Assembly: GCF_012933385.1 (NCBI RefSeq)
Contig: NZ_JABBPN010000008.1
Location: forward strand, 62,001 to 126,000
DNA: 64,000 bases
DNA from: Paenibacillus lemnae
GTDB lineage: Bacteria > Bacillota > Bacilli > Paenibacillales > Paenibacillaceae
Reading direction: 5' to 3'
The notes under the pieces are model-generated. The model saw only the letters and a program-made list of their open reading frames with translations, did no database searches and was not told the DNA's origin. This document shows, piece by piece, positions 28,758-37,899 of this stretch. The position numbers and the translations under genes were made by a program. The stretch's first letter is position 1; each line of letters starts with the position of its first letter.

Positions 28758-30249
28758 GCAGGAAAACAACACGCTGTCCATCGGAATGCTGGATAGCAAG
28801 CAAACAGCAGAAACCGAGAAAATTAGACAACGTCCGATAAAGATTCTTCAGTTTGGAGAAGGGAATTTCTTGCGGGGCTTCGTGGACTGGATGATCCAGA
28901 AATCTGCGGATCAGGGTTTATATGACGGTACAGTCGTAGTTACTCAACCGAGGCCCTCCGGCCGCAAAAAGCTGGAACAGCTTGCGCAGCAGGACGGTTT
29001 ATATACGCTATTAACACGCGGAATTCATGGCGGCTCAACCGTGGAAGATCAGGAATTGATTTCTGTTATTAGCAGAACTATTGATCCTTATGAAGAGTGG
29101 GAGAGCTATTTGTCCCTGGCTGATGAACCTCAACTGGACGTCATTTTGTCCAATACAACAGAAGCGGGACTGAGCTATACATTTACCGAATATCAACCAG
29201 ATCAGCCGATGCTTTCTTATCCTGCCAAGCTGACACTGCTGCTGTACCGCAGATTCAAGACATTTAACGGAGCGGCTGACAAAGGTTTAATGCTGCTTCC
29301 TTGCGAACTGCTCGAGCGTAACGGAGATTCGCTGAGAGACATTGTTCTTACCCATGCCAAGGACTGGAAACTGGAAGAAAGCTTTTCGGAATGGCTTCAG
29401 CACCACAATCTCTTTTTAAATTCGCTGGTTGACCGGATTGTAACCGGTTATCCTTCAGATGCAGAAGAATGGGCTCAAAAACTCGGATATAAAGACAGTA
29501 TGCTGAACACAGCAGAGCCTTATCACTTGTGGGTGATTGAAGGCAGTCCGGAACTGGATCAACGGCTTCCGCTTCAAAGCGCCGGCCTGAATGTTCATTG
29601 GGTGGATGACTTGAAACCTTATCAGCTTCGCAAGGTACGCATTTTGAATGGAACTCATACCTTGATGGCTTCTATTGGCCTGGTACATGGCTCCCGGTTC
29701 GTGAGAGAAACAGCAGAACATCCTGAATTAGGACAGAAAGCTCGTTTAGCGATGCGGAAGGAGCTTGTACCCTCGGTACCGCTTCCGCTGGATGAAATGA
29801 ATACGTATGCCGATGAAGTGTGGGAAAGGTTTCTGAATCCGTTCGTTGAACATCGGTTAGGGGATATTTGCCTCAACAGCATATCCAAGTTCAAAGTGAG
29901 ACTTCTGCCATCTTTGAAATCTTATGTAGAAATTTTCGGCAAGCTGCCTGCTGTACTGACTGAATCACTGGCCTGTCTTATCTATCTCTACGATACTTCG
30001 GAGCAGAACGGCGAATGGATCGGAAGAACGCTTCAAAGTTCACAGGTGGTTATCCGTGATGAAGCAGCAGCGGTCAATTATATCAATGACACCTGGCTGA
30101 GATTGAAGAACGGCAGTATAAACAGAATGGAATTTACGGAAAGCATCTTAAGTAATGAAGCACTATGGGGCGAAAATCTTAATAACATAGCGGGATTATG
30201 TGAGGCAGTATGCACACATCTGGAAGAATTGGAGTTGAAGGCATTATGA
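28747..30249 (+). CDS. uxaB: Tagaturonate reductase (altronate oxidoreductase)
   Basis: UxaB reduces D-tagaturonate to D-altronate with NADH. The 500-residue protein belongs to the mannitol dehydrogenase family: KILQFGEGNFLRGFVDWMI is the N-terminal Rossmann motif, and RKVRILNGTHTLMASIG carries the catalytic region of the C-terminal domain. The ATG at 28747 follows AAGGAGAAGG within the end of uxaC, and its stop overlaps uxaA in an ATGA junction. This tight coupling indicates one operon. UxaB rather than UxuB is chosen because the neighbouring dehydratase is UxaA-like. Confidence 0.9.
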   Translation: MVNKQENNTLSIGMLDSKQTAETEKIRQRPIKILQFGEGNFLRGFVDWMIQKSADQGLYDGTVVVTQPRPSGRKKLEQLAQQDGLYTLLTRGIHGGSTVEDQELISVISRTIDPYEEWESYLSLADEPQLDVILSNTTEAGLSYTFTEYQPDQPMLSYPAKLTLLLYRRFKTFNGAADKGLMLLPCELLERNGDSLRDIVLTHAKDWKLEESFSEWLQHHNLFLNSLVDRIVTGYPSDAEEWAQKLGYKDSMLNTAEPYHLWVIEGSPELDQRLPLQSAGLNVHWVDDLKPYQLRKVRILNGTHTLMASIGLVHGSRFVRETAEHPELGQKARLAMRKELVPSVPLPLDEMNTYADEVWERFLNPFVEHRLGDICLNSISKFKVRLLPSLKSYVEIFGKLPAVLTESLACLIYLYDTSEQNGEWIGRTLQSSQVVIRDEAAAVNYINDTWLRLKNGSINRMEFTESILSNEALWGENLNNIAGLCEAVCTHLEELELKAL

Positions 30250-31760
30250 ACGAAACCATCATCCTTCACCCTGGTGACAGCGTCGCTGTCGCCCTGCATC
30301 CTATGGCTGCCGGCAGTTCTGCTGAATATATGGTGAATGGAAAAAATCATGCACTGGAAGTATTAGATGAAACACCTAAAGGTCATAAAATTGCGATCAG
30401 GTTCATTGCATCCGGTGAGCCGGTGATGAAGTTTGGTTATCCGATTGGGGTAGCCACCTGCGACATCCCTGCAGGGACGTGGGTGCACTCCCATAATCTA
30501 AAAACCGGTTTGGGCGAAGTGCTTGAATACGAATATCAACCGGTGGAGGTACAGCAGGTGCCCGCTCCTACTCAAGGAGTGGAGTCCTTATACTTTGAAG
30601 GTTATCAGCGTGAAAATGGCGAGGTCGGCATCCGGAATGAAATCTGGATTTTGAACACAGTAGGCTGTATTAACAAGTCCTGTGAGCTTCTGGCCAAATT
30701 GGCCCATGAACAGTTTAGCGGAAGCGGGATTGACGGCGTGTATCATTTTGCCCATCCGTATGGATGTTCCCAACTCGGCGATGATCTGGTCTTCACACAG
30801 AAGCTGCTGGCTTCTCTGGCCCATCACGGCAATGCGGCAGGCATTCTTGTCGTGGGTCTGGGATGTGAGAATAACCAAATCGAGTCTTTCCGTGAGCTTC
30901 TCGGAGATTTGGATCCTGAGCGGGTTCGGTATCTGAAATCCCAGGATGTTGAGAATGAAATTGATGAAGGTATGGAGCTGATTGCTGAGCTTGCAGCATA
31001 TGGTTCAAGGTACCAGAGAGAAAAGATTCCTTTCTCAAAGCTCAAAATCGGATTGAAATGCGGCGGTTCGGATGGATTGTCAGGCATTACTGCAAACCCG
31101 CTGGCAGGCCGCATCGCGGATACGATTACCGGACAAGGCGGCACTGCTCTCATGACGGAAGTTCCCGAAATGTTCGGAGCAGAGACGATCTTTATGAATC
31201 GGGCAGTGAACGAAACACTGTTTCATCAGGTCTGTGATCTCGTGAATGATTTTAAACAGTATTTTGTGAACCATGGCCAGCCTATTTATGAGAACCCTTC
31301 ACCGGGCAATAAAGATGGTGGAATCACGACACTGGAAGAGAAATCATTAGGCTGTACACAAAAGGGAGGACAGGCAGCGGTTACCGGTGTGCTTCAATAT
31401 GGTCAGCGCTCTACCGTGCAGGGACTGAATCTGATTCAGGGTCCCGGCAATGATCTGGTCTCCGTCACGGCTTTGGCTGCATCCGGTGCCCATCTGGTGC
31501 TGTTTACTACCGGCCGTGGAACTCCTTTTGGAGGTCCAGTCCCTACCGTTAAAATCTCGACCAATTCGGAGCTGGCACGCCGCAAAAAACATTGGATTGA
31601 TTTTAATGCAGGGGCTCTTCTGGAGGGAAACAGCATGGATGATCTGCACCAGGAGCTGGTGAATTATATCATTGATTTGTCTTCGGGAACACGAAAAACA
31701 GCGAATGAACGTAACGGATTCCGGGAAATCGCCATCTTTAAAGACGGGGTTACGCTGTAA
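30246..31760 (+). CDS. uxaA: Altronate dehydratase
   Basis: UxaA dehydrates D-altronate to 2-keto-3-deoxygluconate. The 504-residue protein has an N-terminal SAF domain (IILHPGDSVAVALHPM to about residue 80) and a C-terminal GD_AH domain. Conserved blocks include GIRNEIWILNTVGCINKSC, HPYGCSQLGDD, GLKCGGSDGLSGITANPLAG and the glycine-rich GRGTPFGGPVPTVKI. The cysteines probably bind iron as in the family. Kinase and aldolase genes for the product (kdgK, kdgA) are not in the window. It is translationally coupled to uxaB. Confidence 0.93.
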   Translation: MNETIILHPGDSVAVALHPMAAGSSAEYMVNGKNHALEVLDETPKGHKIAIRFIASGEPVMKFGYPIGVATCDIPAGTWVHSHNLKTGLGEVLEYEYQPVEVQQVPAPTQGVESLYFEGYQRENGEVGIRNEIWILNTVGCINKSCELLAKLAHEQFSGSGIDGVYHFAHPYGCSQLGDDLVFTQKLLASLAHHGNAAGILVVGLGCENNQIESFRELLGDLDPERVRYLKSQDVENEIDEGMELIAELAAYGSRYQREKIPFSKLKIGLKCGGSDGLSGITANPLAGRIADTITGQGGTALMTEVPEMFGAETIFMNRAVNETLFHQVCDLVNDFKQYFVNHGQPIYENPSPGNKDGGITTLEEKSLGCTQKGGQAAVTGVLQYGQRSTVQGLNLIQGPGNDLVSVTALAASGAHLVLFTTGRGTPFGGPVPTVKISTNSELARRKKHWIDFNAGALLEGNSMDDLHQELVNYIIDLSSGTRKTANERNGFREIAIFKDGVTL

Positions 31761-31800
31761 AACGCTGAACTCCAATAATTATAGGAAAAGAGGTATTTTC

Positions 31801-32916
31801 ATGGCACATGTAAAAGGTTCTCCTCCTTCAGCATCGCTGCAGACACCATTGCAATATGCGGCAGAGGCATGCCGGTGCATCATGAATGATTTTACACCAG
31901 CGGAGCTGCCTCCGGCAGGCAGATGGCATTATCATCAAGGCGTTTTTTTATGCGGTATGCTTCAGCTGTGGGAGGAGACAAAAGAACAGGATTATTTCGA
32001 CTATATCCAGGGCTACGCTGATCACATCATAGACAGGCACGGCAATTTGCTGTGTGAGCGCGGTGAGCTGGATTCTGTTCAGGCGGGCTTGATCCTGTTT
32101 ACGCTTCACAAGGAAACCGGAGATGAACGTTACAAGACGGCAGCTGAACGATTGTTGAAGGTCATGAACGCGCTGAACCTCACTTCGGAAGGCGGGTATT
32201 GGCATAAGGACCGTTATCCCAATCAGATGTGGCTTGATGGCCTGTATATGGGCGGAGCCTTTAAAATGAAATACGGTCAAATGTATGGTATACCGCAGTT
32301 GTATGATGAAGTGCTGCTGCAGGAGCGTCTCATGCGGAGTCATATGAAGGATGAACAAACCGGACTGTATTATCATGCATGGGATGAGAGCCGGGAAACT
32401 GCCTGGAGTGATGATCAGAGCGGCTGTTCTCCTGAGTTTTGGGGAAGGGCATTAGGGTGGTATGCTTTATCCCTGGTTGAGTTCCTCGATGTCCTGCCTG
32501 AAAATCATTCCGGACGCGAAGATCTTGTTCAATCCCTTCAAGAGCTTGCAAAAGCGCTGGTTTCGGTACAGGAGCCAAAGAGCGGTTTATGGTATCAGGT
32601 GCTGGACAAGGGAGACCTTGAAGATAACTGGCTTGAAACCTCGTGCTCCAGTCTGTTCGTGTATACTTTATCAAAGGGCGTACGGCTCGGTGTACTGGAT
32701 CCATCGTTTATCGATGCAGCGAGGTCCGGTTATAATGGTCTGCTCTCAACATTATATTACAGTGAGTCCGGCAAGCTGGTTATGCCTGAAATCTGTATCG
32801 GAACGGGTGTCGGAGATTATAAGCACTACGTGGAGCGGCCGCGCTGCGAGAATGACCTCCATGGTGTAGGTGCCCTGGTCATGGCTTTTACTGAAATGCA
32901 GCGGCATCAAAATTAA
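31801..32916 (+). CDS. Glycoside hydrolase family 105 protein, unsaturated rhamnogalacturonyl hydrolase
   Basis: GH105 enzymes (YteR, YesR) remove the unsaturated galacturonate from the end of pectin fragments made by lyases. The 371-residue protein forms an alpha6/alpha6 barrel. WLDGLYMG at about 144-151 carries Asp146 at the position of the YteR catalytic aspartate; WGRALGWYALSLVEFLDVLP and ENDLHGVGALVMAF are further family blocks. There is no signal peptide, so it acts on imported oligosaccharides. The start follows AAAGAGG, 40 bases after uxaA, in the same run of genes. Confidence 0.9.
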   Translation: MAHVKGSPPSASLQTPLQYAAEACRCIMNDFTPAELPPAGRWHYHQGVFLCGMLQLWEETKEQDYFDYIQGYADHIIDRHGNLLCERGELDSVQAGLILFTLHKETGDERYKTAAERLLKVMNALNLTSEGGYWHKDRYPNQMWLDGLYMGGAFKMKYGQMYGIPQLYDEVLLQERLMRSHMKDEQTGLYYHAWDESRETAWSDDQSGCSPEFWGRALGWYALSLVEFLDVLPENHSGREDLVQSLQELAKALVSVQEPKSGLWYQVLDKGDLEDNWLETSCSSLFVYTLSKGVRLGVLDPSFIDAARSGYNGLLSTLYYSESGKLVMPEICIGTGVGDYKHYVERPRCENDLHGVGALVMAFTEMQRHQN

Positions 32917-32925
32917 AAGATATAA

Positions 32926-32964
32926 AATGAGTCAGCGGGCAGATGCCTGGCTGACTCATTTTTT
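32926..32964 (+). terminator. Intrinsic terminator of the uronate operon
   Basis: AATGAGTCAGC at 32926-32936 pairs with GCTGACTCATT at 32950-32960, with extra inner GGC/GCC pairs; a T tract follows. Confidence 0.88.
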
Positions 32965-32997
32965 ATGAGATCTGCTGTTGAACTCTGCAGGCTACGG

Positions 32998-33028
32998 TGT
33001 ATAGGAAACAGGAACGCTTGTCATAATA
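32998..33028 (+). promoter_or_regulatory. Possible sigma-G/sigma-F promoter of sleB
   Basis: TGTATA at 32998-33003 and CATAATA at 33022-33028, spaced by 18 bases, resemble forespore promoters (TGnATA and CATnnTA). The downstream gene encodes a spore cortex hydrolase, which fits. Confidence 0.45.
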
Positions 33029-33074
33029 AGGTCAGCGATCTTTGTTAAACCACCATAGAAAGGTAGAGGGCAGA

Positions 33075-33878
33075 ATGAAAAATTCAAAGCTATGGCTGCT
33101 GATTGGTATGGCCGTTTTGATATCGGCGGCTGTATTCCGTCAAGAAGCGGCAGAGAAACCTTCAGTTACACCACAGTCCCAAACGCAGGAGGCTCTGCCG
33201 ACGTTCAGTCAGGCAATTTTGAAATATGGTTCTACAGGTGAGGATGTTTATGAGCTGCAGGGCAGGTTAAAGCACCTCGGTTTTTACACTGGGAAGATTG
33301 ACAGCGTATTTGGAAGCAACACTCGAAAATCTGTAAGGTGGTTCCAATCCGAGTTTGGAATGAAAGTAGACGGCATCGTTGGACCGAAAGTGAAGCTCCG
33401 GCTGTACAATGCAACCAAGAATTGGCGCCCTACAGAACCGAAGCTGCATGAACAAGGTAAAGGCAGCACAGCCGGTAAACAAAATACCGGAGCGAATCTT
33501 TCATCCGCTAACCCGATGGGGTTGTCTGATAATGATCTGAAGATTATGGCGAATGCCGTTTACGGCGAAGCACGCGGGGAGCCGTTTGAGGGCCAGGTAG
33601 CCGTTGCAGCTGTCATTCTGAACCGTGTAAAATCACCAAGCTTTCCGAATACGCCGTCCGGTGTAATTTTTGAACCTCGAGCTTTCACAGCCGTGGCTGA
33701 CGGCCAAATCTGGCTGGAGCCTAACGAACAAGCTAAAAAAGCTGTTATTCAGGCACTCAATGGCTGGGATCCTTCAGGCGGCTGCCTGTATTATTTCAAC
33801 CCTAAAACGGCGACTTCGGATTGGATATGGACCCGTCCTCAAGTGAAAACGATCGGTCAGCATATATTCTGTATGTAA
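33075..33878 (+). CDS. sleB: Spore cortex-lytic / cell wall hydrolase (SleB family)
   Basis: The 267-residue protein has an N-terminal signal segment (residues 5-20), a peptidoglycan-binding domain at about 50-112 (GEDVYELQGRLKHLGFYTGK, VRWFQSEFGMKVDG) and a C-terminal Hydrolase_2 domain. NAVYGEARGEP with Glu165 is the lytic transglycosylase active-site region, followed by VAAVILNRVKSPSFPN and GCLYYFNPKTATSDWIW. This is the order in SleB, which degrades cortex at germination. The partner YpeB is not nearby, so it could be another SleB-type enzyme. The ATG at 33075 follows GGTAGAGGG. Confidence 0.85.
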   Translation: MKNSKLWLLIGMAVLISAAVFRQEAAEKPSVTPQSQTQEALPTFSQAILKYGSTGEDVYELQGRLKHLGFYTGKIDSVFGSNTRKSVRWFQSEFGMKVDGIVGPKVKLRLYNATKNWRPTEPKLHEQGKGSTAGKQNTGANLSSANPMGLSDNDLKIMANAVYGEARGEPFEGQVAVAAVILNRVKSPSFPNTPSGVIFEPRAFTAVADGQIWLEPNEQAKKAVIQALNGWDPSGGCLYYFNPKTATSDWIWTRPQVKTIGQHIFCM

Positions 33879-33892
33879 TGCCTGCCACAATC

Positions 33893-33920
33893 GCAGCCGG
33901 AGCTTGTCTTCGGTTGCTTC
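33893..33920 (+). terminator. Possible weak terminator after sleB
   Basis: GCAGCCG pairs with CGGTTGC (one G-T pair) around an 11-base loop; the tail TTCTTC is a poor T run. Confidence 0.4.
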
Positions 33921-33943
33921 TTCACTTTCAGGTGGGTTAGAAT
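33914..33943 (+). promoter_or_regulatory. Sigma-A promoter of ymfF
   Basis: TTGCTT at 33914-33919 and TAGAAT at 33938-33943, 18-base spacing, about 58 bases before ymfF. Its -35 overlaps the preceding hairpin. Confidence 0.4.
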
Positions 33944-34000
33944 GGAAGTTAATCACGCTTTGTGCAGTATCAATTTAACGTGGTAAGGGAGTTTTGGACC

Positions 34001-35284
34001 TTGACGACAAAAATGGGATTTGAACATGGTCAGGCCGGAGGGATCCGGATCCATGTGCTTCCGACCCGGCGCTTCAAGACATTTGCCATCTCACTGTATG
34101 CCGGTTCTCCACTGGCGGAGGATACGGTTACATCTACGGCATTGACTCCATTTGTACTGCGCCGAGGCACGGCAAGCTATCCGGAAACAAGAGCATTCCG
34201 GGAACGACTTGAACAACTATACGGAGCAGGTTTCGGATTTGATGTGTATAAACGCGGCGATCACCAGATCGTCCATTTCCGGATGGATACGATTAATGAT
34301 TCCTTTGTACAGAGTGAAGAGAGCCTTCTGGATTCTTCCTTCGCATTTCTGGGTGAGGCACTCTCTTCCCCGGTACTTGAGAACGGTGCATTCCGCAGTT
34401 CTTATGTAAAAACTGAACGGGATACGGTACGTAAAAAGCTGGAAGCGATTGTGAATGACAAGATCCGTTATGCGGCAGAACGCTGCATTGAGGTAATGTG
34501 CAGCCACGAGCCTTATCGGCTTCATCCGCTGGGACAGCGCAGCGACCTGGACAGCATCACACCGGAAAGTTTATATCAGTCCTACCGTACCTGGCTGAAT
34601 GAAGCGGTATTTGATCTCTATGTAGTGGGAGATACAACCCTGGAAGAAGTGCAGAATCTGGTACAGCAGCATTTCAAAATGGACCGCGCCCAGGTTTCGG
34701 ACTATACCTCTTCCGTTGTAGCATCTGCAGCTCGGGAACCTCAGACGGTCATTGAAAAACTGGATATTAACCAGGGTAAGCTGAACTTGGGCCTTAGAAG
34801 CCAAATCACCTACCGTGATGATAATTATGCAGCTGCGTTGATGTACAACGGGATCCTAGGCGGATACCCGCATTCCAAGCTGTTCATCAATGTACGGGAA
34901 AAGGCCAGTCTGGCTTATTATGCATCATCCCGCTATGACGGACACAAAGGAATCGCAACGATTCAATCCGGTATTGAGATTCCGAATTATGATAAAGCGG
35001 TAGACATTATTAAAAAGCAGCTTGAGGATATGGCAAACGGTGTCATCACAGATATGGAAATGTCCCAGACGAAAGCCATGATTCGAAATGTGGTCAAGGA
35101 AATGCAGGACTCTGCTTTTGAATTGATTGCCTATGATTTTAACCGGGTGATCTCAGGGAAAGAGCGTCCGGCAGAAGAGCTGCTCCAGCAGATTGAAGGA
35201 ATCAGCACCGAGGATGTGCAGCATGCTGCAGCTTCATTTTCGCTGGATACGATCTATTTCTTGAAAGGCCAAAAGGAGGAATAG
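34001..35284 (+). CDS. ymfF: M16-like protein YmfF (non-catalytic, no HxxEH motif)
   Basis: This 427-residue protein has the M16 fold but lacks the zinc motif: at the expected site it reads TALTPFVLRRGTASYPETRA. It is probably the non-catalytic partner of YmfH. Typical M16B blocks remain, such as GGYPHSKLFINVREKASLAYYASSRYD. The TTG at 34001 follows AAGGGAG at 33985-33991; an earlier frame opening at 33962 has no ribosome site. It is three bases from ymfH. Confidence 0.88.
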   Translation: MTTKMGFEHGQAGGIRIHVLPTRRFKTFAISLYAGSPLAEDTVTSTALTPFVLRRGTASYPETRAFRERLEQLYGAGFGFDVYKRGDHQIVHFRMDTINDSFVQSEESLLDSSFAFLGEALSSPVLENGAFRSSYVKTERDTVRKKLEAIVNDKIRYAAERCIEVMCSHEPYRLHPLGQRSDLDSITPESLYQSYRTWLNEAVFDLYVVGDTTLEEVQNLVQQHFKMDRAQVSDYTSSVVASAAREPQTVIEKLDINQGKLNLGLRSQITYRDDNYAAALMYNGILGGYPHSKLFINVREKASLAYYASSRYDGHKGIATIQSGIEIPNYDKAVDIIKKQLEDMANGVITDMEMSQTKAMIRNVVKEMQDSAFELIAYDFNRVISGKERPAEELLQQIEGISTEDVQHAAASFSLDTIYFLKGQKEE

Positions 35285-35287
35285 CCG

Positions 35288-36574
35288 GTGGAACGCATTC
35301 AATACGACAACCTGCAGGAGACGCTTTATTACGAAGTGCTCGATAACGGATTGCATGTTTACGTGCTGCCGAAGCCGGGATTTCAGAAAACATATGCAAC
35401 ATTTGCAACCAAGTACGGTTCAGTAGACAACCATTTTCAGGTGCAGAATGAAGAAGAAGTAAAGGTACCGGACGGTATTGCCCATTTTCTTGAACATAAA
35501 ATGTTTGAAGAACCTGAAGGCGGTGATGTGTTTGCCAAATTCGCTTCCAAGGGTGCTTCCGCTAATGCTTTTACAAGCTTCGACCAGACGGTCTACCTGT
35601 TCTCCGCAACAGAGCATGTTCTGGACAATTTGGAAACCTTAATCGATTTCGTCCAGACTCCTTACTTTACCGATCAAAATGTGGATAAAGAGAAGGGGAT
35701 CATTGGCCAGGAAATTAATATGTACAAGGACAATCCGGACTGGAGACTGTATTTTGGCCTGATTGAGGCCATGTATAAAGTTCACCCTGTTCATATTGAT
35801 ATTGCAGGGACTGTGGAGTCGATCGGAACCATTACCAAAGAAGACTTGTACACCTGCTACAATGCATTTTATCATCCTAGCAATATGCTTCTCTTTGTTG
35901 TCGGCGGTGTGGATGCGGAGCAGACCATCAAGATGGTCAGAGAGAATCAGGCTCGCAAAACCTATGAACCTCAAGGAGCGATCCAGCGTATTTTTGATCA
36001 GGAACCGCAGGAAGTTGCAGAGCAGCGCAGAGTGAACCGTCTTGCCGTGTCTCTTCCAAAGTGCCTTTTTGGTTTCAAAGAAAAAGAAACCGGGCTTGCC
36101 GGTGAAGATCAGCTCCGCCGTGACCTGACAACCAAGCTTATGCTGGACCTCCTGTATGGTTCAAGCACGGAACTGTACCAAAAATTGTACGATGAAGATT
36201 TGATCACGGATAATTTCTCCCATGAATACAGCAGCGCACCGCAGTATGCTTTTTCCGCAGCAGGCGGCGATACCAGGGATCCTGACCAGCTGTTAAGCCG
36301 GATTCGTGAAGAAGTCGACCGGCTGAAGGAAAGCGGATTTGACGCTTCTGATTTTGAGCGGGCGAAAAAGAAAAAAATGGGCGGTTATCTGCGCATGCTG
36401 AATTCCCCTGAAAATATTGCGCATGAGTTCACGCGGTATCAGTTTAGAGGCAGCAACCTCTTTACTGTACTTCCTGTATATGAGTCCATCCTACTTGAAG
36501 ATGTGAACCGCAGGCTTCAAGAGCATGTAGACTGGGATCAGCTGTCTGTATCTCTGGTGCTTAGTCCGGAATGA
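35288..36574 (+). CDS. ymfH: M16 family zinc metallopeptidase YmfH
   Basis: The 428-residue product keeps the zinc motif HFLEH followed by KMFEEPEGGDVF and a downstream glutamate in GIIGQEINMYKDNP. It is therefore the catalytic member of the YmfF-YmfH pair. The substrate is unknown; M16B enzymes cleave short peptides in a closed chamber. The GTG at 35288 follows AAGGAGGAAT and is three bases after ymfF. Its stop overlaps the next gene. Confidence 0.92.
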   Translation: MERIQYDNLQETLYYEVLDNGLHVYVLPKPGFQKTYATFATKYGSVDNHFQVQNEEEVKVPDGIAHFLEHKMFEEPEGGDVFAKFASKGASANAFTSFDQTVYLFSATEHVLDNLETLIDFVQTPYFTDQNVDKEKGIIGQEINMYKDNPDWRLYFGLIEAMYKVHPVHIDIAGTVESIGTITKEDLYTCYNAFYHPSNMLLFVVGGVDAEQTIKMVRENQARKTYEPQGAIQRIFDQEPQEVAEQRRVNRLAVSLPKCLFGFKEKETGLAGEDQLRRDLTTKLMLDLLYGSSTELYQKLYDEDLITDNFSHEYSSAPQYAFSAAGGDTRDPDQLLSRIREEVDRLKESGFDASDFERAKKKKMGGYLRMLNSPENIAHEFTRYQFRGSNLFTVLPVYESILLEDVNRRLQEHVDWDQLSVSLVLSPE

Positions 36575-37338
36575 AGCCTATGGGAGAGGCTATGAAACCT
36601 TTTGGGGAAATGACCGTTCTTGTTACGGGTGCGAGCCGGGGGATCGGAGCGTCCATTGCCGAGCGGTTCGCTTCAGTAGGCATAAACATCGTTATTCATT
36701 ATATGAATTCGCATGAAGCGGCCAATGAGGTGGCACGCAGATGTATGGCCAGCGGCGCAAAGGTGCTGACCGTATCAGCGGATCTCAAGGACAAGGAACA
36801 GATTTTACGGATGAAGGAAAAGCTTCAGGCTCATGGTATGGAACCGGACATTCTGGTTAACAATGCGGGGATTTCTCATTACGGCCTGCTCTCCGATATT
36901 TCGGAAGAGGAGTGGGACGAATTGATGTCTGTCAATTTGAAAGGACTGTTTCTATGCTGTCAGGCTTTTATGGGCCGGATGGTATCGGAACGGTTCGGGC
37001 GCATTATTAATGTGTCTTCGGTGTGGGGATTGTCCGGTGCTTCCTGTGAGGTGCTGTACTCCACAAGCAAAGGTGGTGTGAATGCATTTACCAAAGCACT
37101 GGCCAAAGAACTGGCTCCTTCAGGGGTGACCGTGAATGCGGTTGCTCCAGGTGCGGTGGATACCTCGATGCTGAATCACCTGAACTCGGAAGATATCCGT
37201 CTTCTTGAAGAGGAAATTCCAGCCGGACGTCTTGCTCATCCGGATGAGATTTCATCACTGGTGTACTTCTTGGCCCTGCCGGAATCCGGTTACATTACGG
37301 GTCAAATCATCAGTCCCAACGGCGGTTGGATTACGTAG
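36571..37338 (+). CDS. ymfI: Short-chain dehydrogenase/reductase (YmfI)
   Basis: The 255-residue SDR enzyme has TGASRGIGASIAERFA as the cofactor-binding motif, NNAGISHYG, the catalytic Ser region NVSSVWGLSG, and the YxxxK pair in YSTSKGGVNAFTKALA. The C-terminal YITGQIISPNGGW is typical of FabG-like proteins. The substrate is unknown. The start is uncertain: ATG 36571 overlaps the ymfH stop, and ATG 36592 has GGGAG five bases upstream, which would shorten the protein by seven residues. Confidence 0.88.
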   Translation: MKPMGEAMKPFGEMTVLVTGASRGIGASIAERFASVGINIVIHYMNSHEAANEVARRCMASGAKVLTVSADLKDKEQILRMKEKLQAHGMEPDILVNNAGISHYGLLSDISEEEWDELMSVNLKGLFLCCQAFMGRMVSERFGRIINVSSVWGLSGASCEVLYSTSKGGVNAFTKALAKELAPSGVTVNAVAPGAVDTSMLNHLNSEDIRLLEEEIPAGRLAHPDEISSLVYFLALPESGYITGQIISPNGGWIT

Positions 37339-37438
37339 GCTCTGGATCATTTAACCACACATACGAGTGAGACTGCGGGGACATATTAGTATTGTTCATC
37401 CTTACATCACAATGCCAACATCAGAGGAGGATTCAATC

Positions 37439-37693
37439 ATGTCATCCGTACTCAAAAACTTCGATTCCTGGAAGAAATTCCTTGGAGAGCGTGTGGTTCA
37501 AGCGGAAAAAGCCGGAATGGATGAGAATACCATTTCCCAGCTTGCTTACGAAATCGGTGATTTCCTGGACACCAAGATTGATCCGGGCAACCATTCCAAC
37601 CGTGCCCTGAAAGAACTGTGGGACGTGGGTAATGAAGAAGAGCGCCACACCATTGCCAGACTGATGGTAAAGCTCGCTAAAAACAACGCATAA
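37439..37693 (+). CDS. ymfJ: DUF3243 family protein YmfJ
   Basis: This is an 84-residue, probably all-helical protein of unknown function: MSSVLKNFDSWKKFLGERV at the start and HTIARLMVKLAKNNA at the end. It is conserved in Bacillales next to ymfI and ymfK. The ATG at 37439 follows GAGGAGG at 37423-37429. A longer frame opening at 37367 has no ribosome site. A terminator follows directly. Confidence 0.85.
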   Translation: MSSVLKNFDSWKKFLGERVVQAEKAGMDENTISQLAYEIGDFLDTKIDPGNHSNRALKELWDVGNEEERHTIARLMVKLAKNNA

Positions 37694-37722
37694 TATAAGC
37701 GTGACGATGCAAGCTGCAGAAA

Positions 37723-37747
37723 GCCCCCTTTAAGCAGGGGGTTTTTT
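37723..37747 (+). terminator. Intrinsic terminator after ymfJ
   Basis: GCCCCCT and AGGGGG pair around a short loop, followed by six T. Confidence 0.85.
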
Positions 37748-37899
37748 CTTCAATGGTTACAGAGTTGTCCTTGCCTTTCATTTTCATTTTATATATCATT
37801 AACATGACCGTGCCTGTCGGCGTTTTCCTACATTATTTTCTGAATGAGATCATAATTTGTCGATAAATGAGCGGTACAGATGTACAATGAGGTGTAATT

